Source: Stratiformator vulcanicus
GTDB lineage: Bacteria > Planctomycetota > Planctomycetia > Planctomycetales > Planctomycetaceae
Direction of reading: 5' to 3'
Length of the DNA: 64,000 bases
Assembly: GCF_007744515.1 (NCBI RefSeq)
Contig: NZ_CP036268.1
Span: 5,100,201 to 5,164,200 of the forward strand
Part shown: positions 45,654 through 54,712 of the stretch, one piece after another
Numbering within the stretch: position 1 is the stretch's first letter
Layout: every line of letters starts with the position of its first letter
Made by a program: the position numbers and the translations under genes
The notes under the pieces: model-generated
The model's database searches: none
Told to the model about the DNA's origin: nothing
Seen by the model: the letters and a program-made list of their open reading frames with translations, nothing else

Positions 45654-47915
45654 TCAGCGCGGCGCCGCGCTCAGTAACGCATCGAAGTCGCCGAGAATCT
45701 TCCGAAACAACAACGCCGCAAGGCCAGAACCACACAGGCCTCCGGCGCTCAAGGAGACCAAGACCCATCCCGTCTGCCGTGCCGCGTCGGCGTCGTACAG
45801 CGCCAGCGAGGTCAAAGCCATCACGCTCAGCAGCGGGATCAATGCGGCAATCCCCAGATACACCCAGCACCATTGCCGCAGGCGTGTCAGCAATGCCTGA
45901 TCGGTTTGCAGGTCCAAATTGACCCTTAGCAGCGGCGGGTACAGCACGCGAACGCTGTAAAAAGTCACCAAAAAGAATGGGTACGCTGCCGCGATCAGTC
46001 CGCACAAAACGAGCGAGCCGAAGAATTCGACATACTCGATCGTTCGAATTCCCGGCCCGTGCATGATGCGAATCGCAGCCGGGTAAATCATCGCCGCGAT
46101 CGTCCACAGCGTCACGCTGATCAGCGACGCCACGTGCCCGAAGTCGAGCGCCTGCCGTTTGTGCCGGGTCAGATACTTATCGGGCTTTCTCACGCCTCGG
46201 GCCGCCCGGCTCGAAGCCCGGCAGGTCGCCCACGCGTATGCGATCCCGATGCCGAGGCCGAGTGGGAAGAACACCGCATTGACGCACGTTTGCAGCAACT
46301 CGAATCGGTCCGCCAATCCAACGGCTTTGATCGAATCGATGATGACAAGCCGGTTGTAACTGTAATTGAAAAACGCGGCCAAGCCGTTCGGCGTCCCGGC
46401 CAGAACAATGAACGCCAGCGGCGCGAGCCGCCGCAACCACGATCGCAAGGCACCTTCGGGGGCATATACGATTTCTTCGGCCCGCGGATTCAGACAAAGC
46501 TCCAGTTGCTCGGCGAGCCGCTCGCCCGAGTCAAATCGATGCTCGGGATTCGGGTCGAGGCACCGCAGCAGTGCATTGCGCAGCCCGTTGGTGCATGTGC
46601 CGCTGGCATCGAGCGACTCCGGATCGGGTCCGGCCTGTCGCCGCTCGATCATTTCATCAAGCAGAGTCAGTCGATCACGACCGGTCACCGGGTCGTCGAA
46701 CGGCCTCTCGCCGGTCAACAATTCCCACAGCATCACGCCGAGCGAATAGATATCCGATCGCGCATCGAGTTCGTCAGGAGCGATTGGTCGTGCGGGATGA
46801 CAAGCCGCCAGTTGTTCCGGCGACATGTAAGCGAGGCTGCCTCCGAAGAACGAATCGGCCGTCGCCCCCTCGACGTCACTACCGAAGCTGATATTGAAGT
46901 CGGCCAGTTTCGGCGTGCCGTCGGCCGTGAGCAACACGTTCGCCGGCTTGATGTCTCGGTGCAGCACGCCGCGGCGATGCGCATACGCGAGCCCGCGAGC
47001 CAATCCGGTACCGATCCGGCAGATAAGGCGGGACCAACTCGAATCTTCATAGCTGCGAGAGGTTGGTAACGTCTCCCCGCGTGATTCCAAAGCCGCTTTC
47101 AAGGCGCGACCGAACACGCGTCCGTCGACCTGCCGGTTGTCGGTATGCTTGCGGACACGAACGATGTCGAGGAGCGTTCCCCCGGGCAGATACTGCATGT
47201 AGAGCAGCCGGATGCCGCTCCCGGCGAGCGTCCGGACGTCGAACACCCGCACGATATGATCGTGATCGAGTTGGGCCAGAACTTGAGGTTCGGTGCCGCT
47301 GTCGCTGCTGATCTTCAGCGCGACGAGCCGCTGCATCGACTGCTGACGAGCGAGAAAGACCTTCGCGAACGCCCCTTCGCCCAGCTTCAATAGCAGTGAG
47401 AAGTCGTCGAGTTCGTCCCCCGGCTCGAATGACTCGACCGTCACCTCAGCCCGCCCCTGATAGATGCGCGTCGACTGGAACGGGTCGTCGAGTTGCAACA
47501 GCCGGGCCAGGTCGCCCGCTTGGACGGGATACTGCTTGAGATAGCCCTCGCGGGTCACTTCGTCCCCGGCCCGCGCCCGATAGTGAAATTCCTCGTAAAT
47601 GAGATCGGCCGACAGGCGGTCTTTCGCGAGTTCGGGAAACTCATCGCCGTACGCGTCGAGCGTCTTGGGATGACGCCGATCGGTCCAGCGGTACTCAAGG
47701 TCGACCTTCACGAGTTCGACCAGCGTCATCAACCGCGATGGACCTTCCCGCGGGATGAACCGTCCCAGATCGGGCGGACGATCGGGATGCGCCGACCAAT
47801 CGGCGATCAGGGCGTCCAGCGCGTTCGTCAACGCACTGAGCGTCTCCGAGAACTCCTCGTCGGCGAGGTGGGTCGGCGCATCCGGAACCGCTCTGGTTGT
47901 TTCGTCGTTCTGCAT
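45654..47915 (-). CDS. Ser/Thr protein kinase with C-terminal transmembrane domain
   Basis: 753 residues from the ATG at 47915; the frame extends eight codons further. An N-terminal ~165-residue helical region contains LGRFIPREGPSRLMTLVELVKVDLEYRW, a common planctomycete kinase leader. Kinase domain ~171-470: glycine loop GEGAFAKVF (~179-187), catalytic Lys201, HRDIKPAN (319-326), DFN (339-341) and MSPEQ. The C-terminus carries about six transmembrane helices. It is divergent from the ECF sigma gene across 251 bp, so the pair may share control. The kinase likely phosphorylates a membrane or regulatory target. Confidence 0.9.
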   Translation of the reverse strand: MQNDETTRAVPDAPTHLADEEFSETLSALTNALDALIADWSAHPDRPPDLGRFIPREGPSRLMTLVELVKVDLEYRWTDRRHPKTLDAYGDEFPELAKDRLSADLIYEEFHYRARAGDEVTREGYLKQYPVQAGDLARLLQLDDPFQSTRIYQGRAEVTVESFEPGDELDDFSLLLKLGEGAFAKVFLARQQSMQRLVALKISSDSGTEPQVLAQLDHDHIVRVFDVRTLAGSGIRLLYMQYLPGGTLLDIVRVRKHTDNRQVDGRVFGRALKAALESRGETLPTSRSYEDSSWSRLICRIGTGLARGLAYAHRRGVLHRDIKPANVLLTADGTPKLADFNISFGSDVEGATADSFFGGSLAYMSPEQLAACHPARPIAPDELDARSDIYSLGVMLWELLTGERPFDDPVTGRDRLTLLDEMIERRQAGPDPESLDASGTCTNGLRNALLRCLDPNPEHRFDSGERLAEQLELCLNPRAEEIVYAPEGALRSWLRRLAPLAFIVLAGTPNGLAAFFNYSYNRLVIIDSIKAVGLADRFELLQTCVNAVFFPLGLGIGIAYAWATCRASSRAARGVRKPDKYLTRHKRQALDFGHVASLISVTLWTIAAMIYPAAIRIMHGPGIRTIEYVEFFGSLVLCGLIAAAYPFFLVTFYSVRVLYPPLLRVNLDLQTDQALLTRLRQWCWVYLGIAALIPLLSVMALTSLALYDADAARQTGWVLVSLSAGGLCGSGLAALLFRKILGDFDALLSAAPR

Positions 47916-48166
47916 GTCCGCAACGCGATCCAACCCCAAGACGGTCAGCCTACCCGCCGTCGCCTCACCAATCTCGACTCGAAATTGCCGTCACGATGGA
48001 ATCGATCTTCCACCCCGAGTCGACCCTTGCCCCGGACGCAATGGCCCGGCGTTCTTCCGATGCCGCCCGCACGCCACCATTAACCACCGCCGACAGATTC
48101 CGCATCGCATATTGTAATCGTGTATCATCCATTCCGGGGATCGCACTACAAGCGGAAGGTTCGGCA

Positions 48167-48829
48167 ATGCCGCCCGAATACGATAACACGGCTGAGGCCG
48201 ATCTGGTTCAACGCATCGGTTCGGGCGACGCGCACGCCCTCGCCGAGTTCGTCGAATTGAAACGACCGCAATTGACGGCCTATGTCGACCGGCAATTGGG
48301 CTCGAAGCTACGGCAGAAGGTCGAACCGTCCGACATCGTGCAGGAAGCCGCGATGAGCGCGCTGTCCGGTTTCGCCGATGTCGAGTTCGGCGACCGCGAT
48401 CCTTTCGGTTGGCTGTGCAGTCTGTGTGACCGCAGGATCGTCGATGCCCATCGGCGGTACGTCGGAGCCCAAAAACGTTCCGCTTCGAAAGAAGTCGGCT
48501 TACAGGCGGGAAAGGCTGCCGCCGGGTCAGAGGCGGGCGGGCTGATCGACATCCTCTCCGTGAGTCTCACCAGCGCCAGCTCGGCCGTGGTCCGCGACGA
48601 ACGGGCTGTACGGATGCGCGACATGCTCCTGAAACTGCCGGAACTCAATCGCGAAGTGCTCAAACTTCGCTATGTCGACGGCCTGCCGAGCAAAGAAATT
48701 GCCGACCGCGTCGGCAAATCGGACGGTGCAACGCGGGTCTTGCTGACGCGATCACTCGACAAATTGCAGAAGGAACTCGCGGACGATGACCTGTTCCACA
48801 CGTTTGTGAATGCCGCGAAGGGCCGGTGA
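48167..48829 (+). CDS. ECF-type RNA polymerase sigma factor (planctomycete-type)
   Basis: 220 residues from the ATG at 48167 with GGAAGG upstream; the open frame extends to 47897 without coding features. Region 2 is in AEFVELKRPQLTAYVDRQLG and KVEPSDIVQEAAMSALSGF; region 4 in LPELNREVLKLRYVDGLPSKEIADRVGKSDGATRVLLTRSLDKL. Together this is the planctomycete family of short ECF sigmas. It transcribes away from the Ser/Thr kinase. In planctomycetes such sigma genes are often encoded beside kinases, and phosphorylation of the sigma or an anti-sigma is a plausible link, not shown here. Confidence 0.9.
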   Translation: MPPEYDNTAEADLVQRIGSGDAHALAEFVELKRPQLTAYVDRQLGSKLRQKVEPSDIVQEAAMSALSGFADVEFGDRDPFGWLCSLCDRRIVDAHRRYVGAQKRSASKEVGLQAGKAAAGSEAGGLIDILSVSLTSASSAVVRDERAVRMRDMLLKLPELNREVLKLRYVDGLPSKEIADRVGKSDGATRVLLTRSLDKLQKELADDDLFHTFVNAAKGR

Positions 48830-48841
48830 GCGGAGCACAAA

Positions 48842-49096
48842 ATGCCCTCTCTTTCAAACCGCGACCAAAGTGCGGGTTGTTTCGCGATCGCTGTGCTGTT
48901 CGGGAGTGCGATGATCTTCGCCGCGACCGGATTGCAGTACGCGATCCTATTCTTCGGCACCGGTCGTCACGGCGTTGTTGCAATGATTTTTCTCATGATC
49001 GCCACACCCTTCGCCATCTCGGGCGAAGCCGCGCGCCGTTGGCGCAGACACAGGGTGAAACGCGGCGATGAGGTTCAATCCAACGAGAAACCCTGA
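48842..49096 (+). CDS. small two-helix membrane protein
   Basis: 84 residues with two transmembrane helices (CFAIAVLFGSAMIFAATGLQYAILFF, VVAMIFLMIATPFAISG) and a basic C-terminus (RRWRRHRVKRGDE). It follows the sigma gene by 12 bp and is probably co-transcribed; it could regulate it, which is speculation. It overlaps the 3' end of the convergent glycosylase by 22 bp. Confidence 0.65.
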   Translation: MPSLSNRDQSAGCFAIAVLFGSAMIFAATGLQYAILFFGTGRHGVVAMIFLMIATPFAISGEAARRWRRHRVKRGDEVQSNEKP

Positions 49097-49884
49097 CAGA
49101 TTCCGCAGCCGAACATCTGCCGACCACCCTGCTCCCACTGCACGATCTCCGAACCGCAGCTCAGGCACCGCGGCTGCTTATAAACGCGAAAGCGTTCATC
49201 ATTGGCCAACTGCGACAGCGGCTTGCCCGCTTCAGCGCGGCTGACAGTTATAATGCGGTCGTATTTGAGTCCGACTTTCATCAGTCGAACCGTCGTTTTC
49301 CACAGCTTGTCGAATTCCGAACGGGTCAACGAATTGCCGGGGCGAGTCGGATCGAGCCGAAGTTCGAAGAGAATTTCGGCGCGAAAAATATTCCCGGTCC
49401 CCGCGATGACCGATTGGTCGAGCAGCAGTGCCCCGAGTTCTTTCTTGCTCTTGGAAATCTTCGCGAACGCAAGGTCGGCATCGGCCTTCGGATCGAGCGG
49501 GTCGGGGCCGAGCCGTTTACAAACGCGCTCATGCTCCCGCTCGTCGATCACGCGGCACGCCGTCGGACCCGTCAGATCGAAGCCGACATCGCGACCGACG
49601 AACCGCATTCGGACCTGCCCCTTCGGCTGCGGCAGCGGTAACTCGTGTTCCCGAAATTTTCCATAGCGTCCCAGATGAACATGCACGAATCGACCGGGGG
49701 CTTCGTCGCCGAAGTCGTAAAACAGGTGCTTGCCGACTGCGTTCACGTCGGCCAACTCGCGACCATCAACCTTTCGCGCATCGGTTCGAAACCGCCCCTG
49801 CGGAGAACTAACCTTGATAGCCTGCCCGCTGAATCGCTCGCGGTGCTGCTGCGCAACAAAATGTGTCTTATGACCTTCGGGCAT
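49075..49884 (-). CDS. Fpg/Nei family DNA glycosylase (endonuclease VIII-like)
   Basis: 269 residues. The N-terminus MPEGHKTHFVA gives the catalytic Pro2-Glu3. DQSVIAGTGNIFRAEILFELRLDP is the helix-two-turn-helix. The C-terminal zinc finger is CLSCGSEIVQWEQGGRQMFGCGICQ. The full set indicates base excision of oxidised pyrimidines or formamidopyrimidines with lyase activity. EGH rather than ELPE favours the Nei side. The start is fixed by Pro2. Confidence 0.92.
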   Translation of the reverse strand: MPEGHKTHFVAQQHRERFSGQAIKVSSPQGRFRTDARKVDGRELADVNAVGKHLFYDFGDEAPGRFVHVHLGRYGKFREHELPLPQPKGQVRMRFVGRDVGFDLTGPTACRVIDEREHERVCKRLGPDPLDPKADADLAFAKISKSKKELGALLLDQSVIAGTGNIFRAEILFELRLDPTRPGNSLTRSEFDKLWKTTVRLMKVGLKYDRIITVSRAEAGKPLSQLANDERFRVYKQPRCLSCGSEIVQWEQGGRQMFGCGICQGFSLD

Positions 49885-49992
49885 CAGTCGCTGCGTGACG
49901 ATTGGGGCTTGGGGGATGAGAGTCTAGAGACGAGACGCCGGGCGTCGACCTCTCACTTGGCATTCGTTCGCTTTCGACGGCGAGGAGCGCCT

Positions 49993-50328
49993 TTATCCAT
50001 CAACGGCCGTGATCCCGGTCAGCCAGACGAGCGTTCCGATGCCCATCAGCAGTAGACCACCGACCAGAACGAAAGTGAACGGGATCGCCCAACCGAACGG
50101 CAGACAGAGGATCGCCCCGCCACAGATCACGTAAACGGCGTACTCGGCCAGCTTAGCCCCCTGCTGACGATTCTCTTTATTGAGCTTCTCCCGGGCCAAA
50201 TCGTAAATCTCTTCCGCCTCGGCCGGGCTGAGGCCTTCTTTGATCAGACGACCCCGCACCTGCGGCGGCGTCATACGCCCTCGCAGCCCTTTCACGGCCT
50301 TGGCGACATGATCGTTGAGCTGCTGCAT
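49993..50328 (-). CDS. small two-helix membrane protein
   Basis: 111 residues. The N-terminal half is soluble with RMTPPQVRGRLIKEGLSPAEAEEIYDLAREKLNK, resembling a short helical docking domain. The C-terminal half has two transmembrane helices (LAEYAVYVICGGAILCLPFGWAIPF, FVLVGGLLLMGIGTLVWLTGIT). No family recognised. It lies between the glycosylase and rsmB, all on the minus strand. Confidence 0.65.
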   Translation of the reverse strand: MQQLNDHVAKAVKGLRGRMTPPQVRGRLIKEGLSPAEAEEIYDLAREKLNKENRQQGAKLAEYAVYVICGGAILCLPFGWAIPFTFVLVGGLLLMGIGTLVWLTGITAVDG

Positions 50329-50435
50329 GATTGCCTCGGAACAGACTTACGACAGACAGGCTCTCAAGAAATCCAGACTTCGCATACGATGCCGTGCCGA
50401 ATTCCCACTGGCAACGAAGACCGGGCCGATACGGT

Positions 50436-51800
50436 TCAAGCATCTCTCACCAGCAGCGCCTGAAAGCCGCCATCCGAGGGTCGGCCGGGCAGGAACAACC
50501 GCGACGATTCCAGACGCCACTCGTCGCGACCCGACAGTACCGCCTGCACCACCTGTTCGTTCTCCTCCGGCTCAATGCTGCATGTCGAATACAACACACG
50601 CCCGCCGGATCGGGTTCGTTCAAGCGCTCGGGCAAGCAATTTCCGTTGAATTTCGGACAGCACCGTCGCATCACTCGGCTTCAAACGCCAGCGGGCCTCC
50701 GGGCGTTTGCCGAGTACACCCGAGTTCGTGCAGGGGGCATCGACCAGCACGCCGTCGAATTCGCCCGGCGGAATGCCCTCGCCCGACTCTAAAATCGCGA
50801 TGGCATTGACGATCGTCAAACTCAGCCGACGGCAACCGCGCTCGATTCGGCGGACACGATTGTCACTCAGGTCGGTCGCGACAAGTTCTCCTTCGTTCCG
50901 CATCAATTCGGCCAGATGGGTTGTCTTTGTGCCCGGAGCAGCACACAAATCGAGAATCCGCTGCCCCGGCTGCGGCGCGAGCGTATCGGCAGCCGACATC
51001 GCCGTTTCGTCCTGCACGGTGAACCGACCCTCTGCGAACCCGGGTAGCCGATCAATGACCATCGGCCGAGCCAGCCGAATCGACAGTGGATGAGCCCCGG
51101 CCCGGCACGCCACCCCCGCCGCCTGAAATTCTTCGAGCAGAGCCTCACGTGACCCCTTGAGCGAATTGACGCGCAAAGAAGGTGGGACCGCGTGGTCGAA
51201 GTAGCGGCCGATTTCGTGCAGGTCATCGCGTCCGAACCGTTTCATCCAGCGCTCGGACATCCAGCGGGGAAAGCTGAACGCGTCGCAGAAATACCCGACC
51301 GGGTCCTTCGCCGGATCGGGAAAGACCGGCTCGGCACATCGTCGAAATCCACCGCCCGCCAGCGGGAACGTATCGCGTCCGGGCTCGTCCGCAGCCATAT
51401 CGGTCACCAACACGGTCGCTTTCCGCAACACCGCATTGGCGAAGCCGATCCAGCGATCTTTTTTGCGGCGCTTCACGACTTCAATCGTCTCATGCACCGC
51501 CGCGTGCGGCGGGATCGTATCGAGCATTGCCATCTGATAAACGCCAATCCTCAGCAGCGTCCACAGCTCCGCCTCGGTCTTGAATCGCGATCGACTCGAA
51601 CAAGCTCGAAGAATCGCGTCGAGCGTCGCCTGCCGACGGATAATGCCGTACACGATCTCGGTCGCGAGTCGGCGATCATCGTCCCGAACCTCGCGCCTCT
51701 GGAAGTAGCCGTCGAGCCGGTCTTGCGCAAACACGTCGCGTCGACGATCGGTCAGCACCTCGTAGGCGATGTCTCGGGCAGTCGGGGGCGCCTCGGTCAC
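50436..51800 (-). CDS. rsmB: 16S rRNA (cytosine-C5) methyltransferase RsmB
   Basis: 454 residues. The N-terminal NusB-like helical domain (ARDIAYEVLTDRRRDVFAQDRLDG, DDRRLATEIVYGIIRRQATLDAIL) precedes the Rossmann methyltransferase domain: LDLCAAPGTKTTHLAELM (SAM site), VDAPCTNSGVLGKRPEARW and YSTCSIEPEENEQVV (the two active-site Cys in PCT and TCS). SAM-dependent C5-methylation of 16S rRNA C967 is the family role. Confidence 0.93.
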   Translation of the reverse strand: MTEAPPTARDIAYEVLTDRRRDVFAQDRLDGYFQRREVRDDDRRLATEIVYGIIRRQATLDAILRACSSRSRFKTEAELWTLLRIGVYQMAMLDTIPPHAAVHETIEVVKRRKKDRWIGFANAVLRKATVLVTDMAADEPGRDTFPLAGGGFRRCAEPVFPDPAKDPVGYFCDAFSFPRWMSERWMKRFGRDDLHEIGRYFDHAVPPSLRVNSLKGSREALLEEFQAAGVACRAGAHPLSIRLARPMVIDRLPGFAEGRFTVQDETAMSAADTLAPQPGQRILDLCAAPGTKTTHLAELMRNEGELVATDLSDNRVRRIERGCRRLSLTIVNAIAILESGEGIPPGEFDGVLVDAPCTNSGVLGKRPEARWRLKPSDATVLSEIQRKLLARALERTRSGGRVLYSTCSIEPEENEQVVQAVLSGRDEWRLESSRLFLPGRPSDGGFQALLVRDA

Positions 51801-51839
51801 GGGCGGTTGATCTCAGATAGTCGTGACACGGTGGCCCGC

Positions 51840-51977
51840 TTAAATTTGATACTCAGGCGACGAAGGCTCATCCCGTCGCCGCGTTCCACTGATCAGATCA
51901 AAAATCCAGTTCACGACCACACCCCACGCCACGGGCAGTGCCAGACAAAGCAGGACGTAGAGCAGTCGCGTCAGCAT
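51840..51977 (-). CDS. 45-residue membrane protein
   Basis: A short frame, ATG 51977 to TAA 51840, encodes one transmembrane helix (LYVLLCLALPVAWGVVVNWIF) followed by a basic and acidic tail (GTRRRDEPSSPEYQI). Helix composition, Trp-Gly-Val pattern and positive-inside tail support it as real; the upstream GGATCGGATCG is a weak ribosome-binding site. It lies between rsmB and a lipoprotein gene. No function assigned. Confidence 0.6.
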   Translation of the reverse strand: MLTRLLYVLLCLALPVAWGVVVNWIFDLISGTRRRDEPSSPEYQI

Positions 51978-52197
51978 CGATCCGATCCGGAACACATTAA
52001 TAACTGTCCGGCACCATCCGGAATTGTCCCGACTCCGTCAACAAGCAAGGCCGAGAGAGGTTCAAAAAATCGGAACCGGCCGGAATTAAAAAGCCTGCGG
52101 CGCAACCGATCGTCGATTACTGAAGCCTGCGAAAGGCGACTGATCGAGTCGCTGCGACTTCGTACTTGTCGTTTCAAAACTTTCATTCGAGCAGAGA

Positions 52198-53373
52198 CTA
52201 CTGCGCCATCCCGATGATGCGGGCCGTGTCGACTCGAAATTTCGGCTTGCCGAGTTCGTCAACACCCGCAGCTCGATCGACCGTGCCGACCACTTCAACG
52301 ATGTCGTTAGTTTTAAATTTGCTGAGCCGTCCGCTGTCGGCCAACGTCAATGAGCCGCCGTATTCGTCATCAATTCCCGGCGAGGTGTTATAGATGATAT
52401 TCCAGCTCCGCTGTCGCTCGTCGTAGCTGATCATGCCTTTGAGCCAGCGGTATTTTCGGCGATCGTACCCGAACAGCTTGCCGTCTTCGGGCGGATCGCT
52501 CGGTGCTTCTGCGACCGGATTGCTCCCGAAATCCTCCCGGCCCGTCGGGTACGCTCCGAAGTCGGCCTCGGCGTTCGGAGGAGTACCGAATGCTTCGCGG
52601 CCGGTCGGCACGGCACCGAAGTCGGTCTCGAAATCAGCCGCGGCCAGTCCTCCTCCGGTGTTCAGTCGTGCCGGATTATCGTGACCCGCCGGCCGGATCG
52701 CGCCGCGGTTCGGGCGACCGGGAAGATCCTCTTGGGGCCGAGCGCCGAAATTGACGTTCGATTCAGCCAATGGTTGCGGCCGCCCCGGAAGTTCGCCGGG
52801 GTCATCCCAACTGCGTGACTGGATCTGCGCGAGGGCTCCCGTCCGCTCATTCGGATTCATTGTGCCTTGGAAGAAAGGCGTATCGTTCGACGGACCGCCT
52901 CCACCCGCGGGCGGATTGCCGAAGCCGTCATCAAGAGGCGGTTCGCCGAAGCCGCTGCCGCCTCCAAAGTCACCGTTGCCGAAGTCACCGTTTCCGAAGT
53001 CGTCATTACCGAGATCATTTCCCGGGTTGCCACCACCGAAGTCGTTGCTGGTCGGATCGCGGTATCCGGGAACGAGATTGGGGTCGGTTCCGAAGTCATT
53101 TCCGCCGCCGCCTCCGGTACCTCCATTGAATGGCGGAGGATTACCGCCCCCTTGCGGTGGAGCGAGTGTCGGCCCGCTCCCGCCGGGGAACGTGGTTCCG
53201 GGAGAATTGATGATCGGTCCCTGCTGGAACCCGGGCTGCGTATAGCCCGGCTGCACGTATCCGGGCTGGACGTAACCGCCGGGCGCAGCCGGAGCGCCGT
53301 AATAGGCGGGAGGCGAATGAATGCAGCCGCTTGCGCCGGTGAGGACGCAAATCAACCAAAGCTTCCGGTCCAT
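52198..53373 (-). CDS. Gly/Pro-rich secreted lipoprotein with C-terminal OB-like region
   Basis: 391 residues. The lipoprotein signal is MDRKLWLICVLTGASGC. The mature N-terminal half is low complexity: PGYVQPGYVQPGYTQPG repeats, then Gly/Asn/Asp-rich runs (GGGNDFGTDPN, NDLGNDDFGNGDFGNG), and spaced repeats of ADFGAYPTGREDFG. Residues ~295-391 look globular (KLFGYDRRKYRWLKGMISYDERQRSWNIIY, KTNDIVEVVGTVDRAAGVDELGKPKFRVD), like a bacterial OB-fold-type domain. Likely surface-exposed. Function unknown. Confidence 0.75.
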   Translation of the reverse strand: MDRKLWLICVLTGASGCIHSPPAYYGAPAAPGGYVQPGYVQPGYTQPGFQQGPIINSPGTTFPGGSGPTLAPPQGGGNPPPFNGGTGGGGGNDFGTDPNLVPGYRDPTSNDFGGGNPGNDLGNDDFGNGDFGNGDFGGGSGFGEPPLDDGFGNPPAGGGGPSNDTPFFQGTMNPNERTGALAQIQSRSWDDPGELPGRPQPLAESNVNFGARPQEDLPGRPNRGAIRPAGHDNPARLNTGGGLAAADFETDFGAVPTGREAFGTPPNAEADFGAYPTGREDFGSNPVAEAPSDPPEDGKLFGYDRRKYRWLKGMISYDERQRSWNIIYNTSPGIDDEYGGSLTLADSGRLSKFKTNDIVEVVGTVDRAAGVDELGKPKFRVDTARIIGMAQ

Positions 53374-53818
53374 CGGAAGAACCTCGGGATCGTGTCTGGG
53401 TCGTCGGACGAAGGGCGCGGGGACGCTTTCGCCACTTTGGCATCACGGTTACGGGCCGCAACACCGATGTCTTCGTCACGGATCCGAGCGACGAAGTGGT
53501 TCCCGGGAGAGCCCGCCTGCCGATCACGCGGCCACTCGTTCCCAGCTCACCCCACCGCGGGTCGGCGAGGCACGTTCGGACGAATGGACACGGGAGCCAA
53601 CAAACAAACCGCCCCCGGACGGGGCCGCGAATTTTAAGGATCGCCCGATTTCTGTCTAGAGCAGGTTCGGCGGGGTGAAAAAGGGCACTGAATCGACGCC
53701 AACAGCAATCCAGTCAAAGGCCCATCTGGTTGAAATGAATAAGAGTCCGTATCACGCTCAAATGGAATCCCACGCCAGTGATTCGTCCTTCTGTGTCACA
53801 TTCAAGAGGTCGCAACCA
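53374..53818. other. divergent intergenic region
   Basis: 445 bp between the lipoprotein gene and the glycohydrolase. Open frames through it lack signal, motif or RBS support. An alternative upstream start (53675) for the glycohydrolase is possible but unlikely. Confidence 0.45.
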
Positions 53819-54712
53819 ATGCCCCCCCAACACCGCCTCCCCAACCTGCGTCGATCGCTGAACGGTCTTGCTACTGGGGATGCTTTTGGGCAGCAGTTTT
53901 TTTACTTCCCGGAGTTCATTCACCAGCGTGAGTTGCCGGTGGGGCCGTGGGAGTTTACCGACGATACGGTGATGGCATTGGCGATCTGTCACGTGCTGGC
54001 GCGGCGCGGTGAGATCGACCAGGAGGAACTCGCTCGGGAGTTTGCCGAGCGTTGGCGGGAAGAACCCGGTCGAGGATACGGCAGCGGGGCTTCTCAGCTC
54101 TTGCGGGCGATCGCCGATGCGGGGAATTGGCGAACTTTGTCACGCGAGAGCTTCGGCGGGCAGGGTTCGTTCGGTAACGGAGCCGCGATGCGGGTCGCCC
54201 CGCTGGGGGCTTATTTTGCCGACGATCTTGATCGAGTTGTCGAGGAAGCCGATCGCTCGGCGGAGGTCACTCACGCCCATCCCGAGGGCCGCGCCGCTGC
54301 CATCGCGGTCGCTGTTGCCGCGGCAGTCTTCGCCAATCGCGACGAGACCGATCCTGCCGATTTCCGCGAATCACTCTTTCATGAAGTTCTTATAAGAACG
54401 CCTGACGGCGACGTGCGTGCCGGCATCGTCACCGCCCGTGACTTAAGCGCGAAAGTATCGATCGGCCGGGCCGCCACCGTGCTTGGCAACGGCGATCAGA
54501 TTACCGCGCCCGATACCGTCCCACTGTGCCTGTGGCTCGCCGCTCGACACGCCTACGATTTCGAAGAGGCGCTCTGGCAAACCATCTCCGCCCTCGGTGA
54601 TCGTGACACGAACTGCGCGATCGTCGGCGGCATCATCGCGTCGCAACCAAATCCGCCACCCATCCCCGACCGCTGGCTGGTCGAGCGGGAATCGCTGCCG
54701 GGGGTGGGCTGA
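53819..54712 (+). CDS. ADP-ribosylglycohydrolase (DraG/ARH-like)
   Basis: 297 residues from the ATG at 53819 with AGAGG upstream. Metal-binding segments are SLNGLATGDAFGQQF, WEFTDDTVMALAI (Thr-Asp-Asp), GNGAAMRVAPLG, VTHAHPEGRAAAIAV and LGDRDTNCAIVGGIIA (Asp-x-Asp-Thr). This is a complete two-metal site for removal of ADP-ribose from protein or nucleic acid. The next gene overlaps its stop (TGATG), suggesting a coupled unit with an unknown partner. Confidence 0.92.
   Translation: MPPQHRLPNLRRSLNGLATGDAFGQQFFYFPEFIHQRELPVGPWEFTDDTVMALAICHVLARRGEIDQEELAREFAERWREEPGRGYGSGASQLLRAIADAGNWRTLSRESFGGQGSFGNGAAMRVAPLGAYFADDLDRVVEEADRSAEVTHAHPEGRAAAIAVAVAAAVFANRDETDPADFRESLFHEVLIRTPDGDVRAGIVTARDLSAKVSIGRAATVLGNGDQITAPDTVPLCLWLAARHAYDFEEALWQTISALGDRDTNCAIVGGIIASQPNPPPIPDRWLVERESLPGVG

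Noticed and set aside
53374..53818. Additional gene between the lipoprotein and glycohydrolase
   Set aside because: Open frames are short, overlap in all directions and lack start signals.
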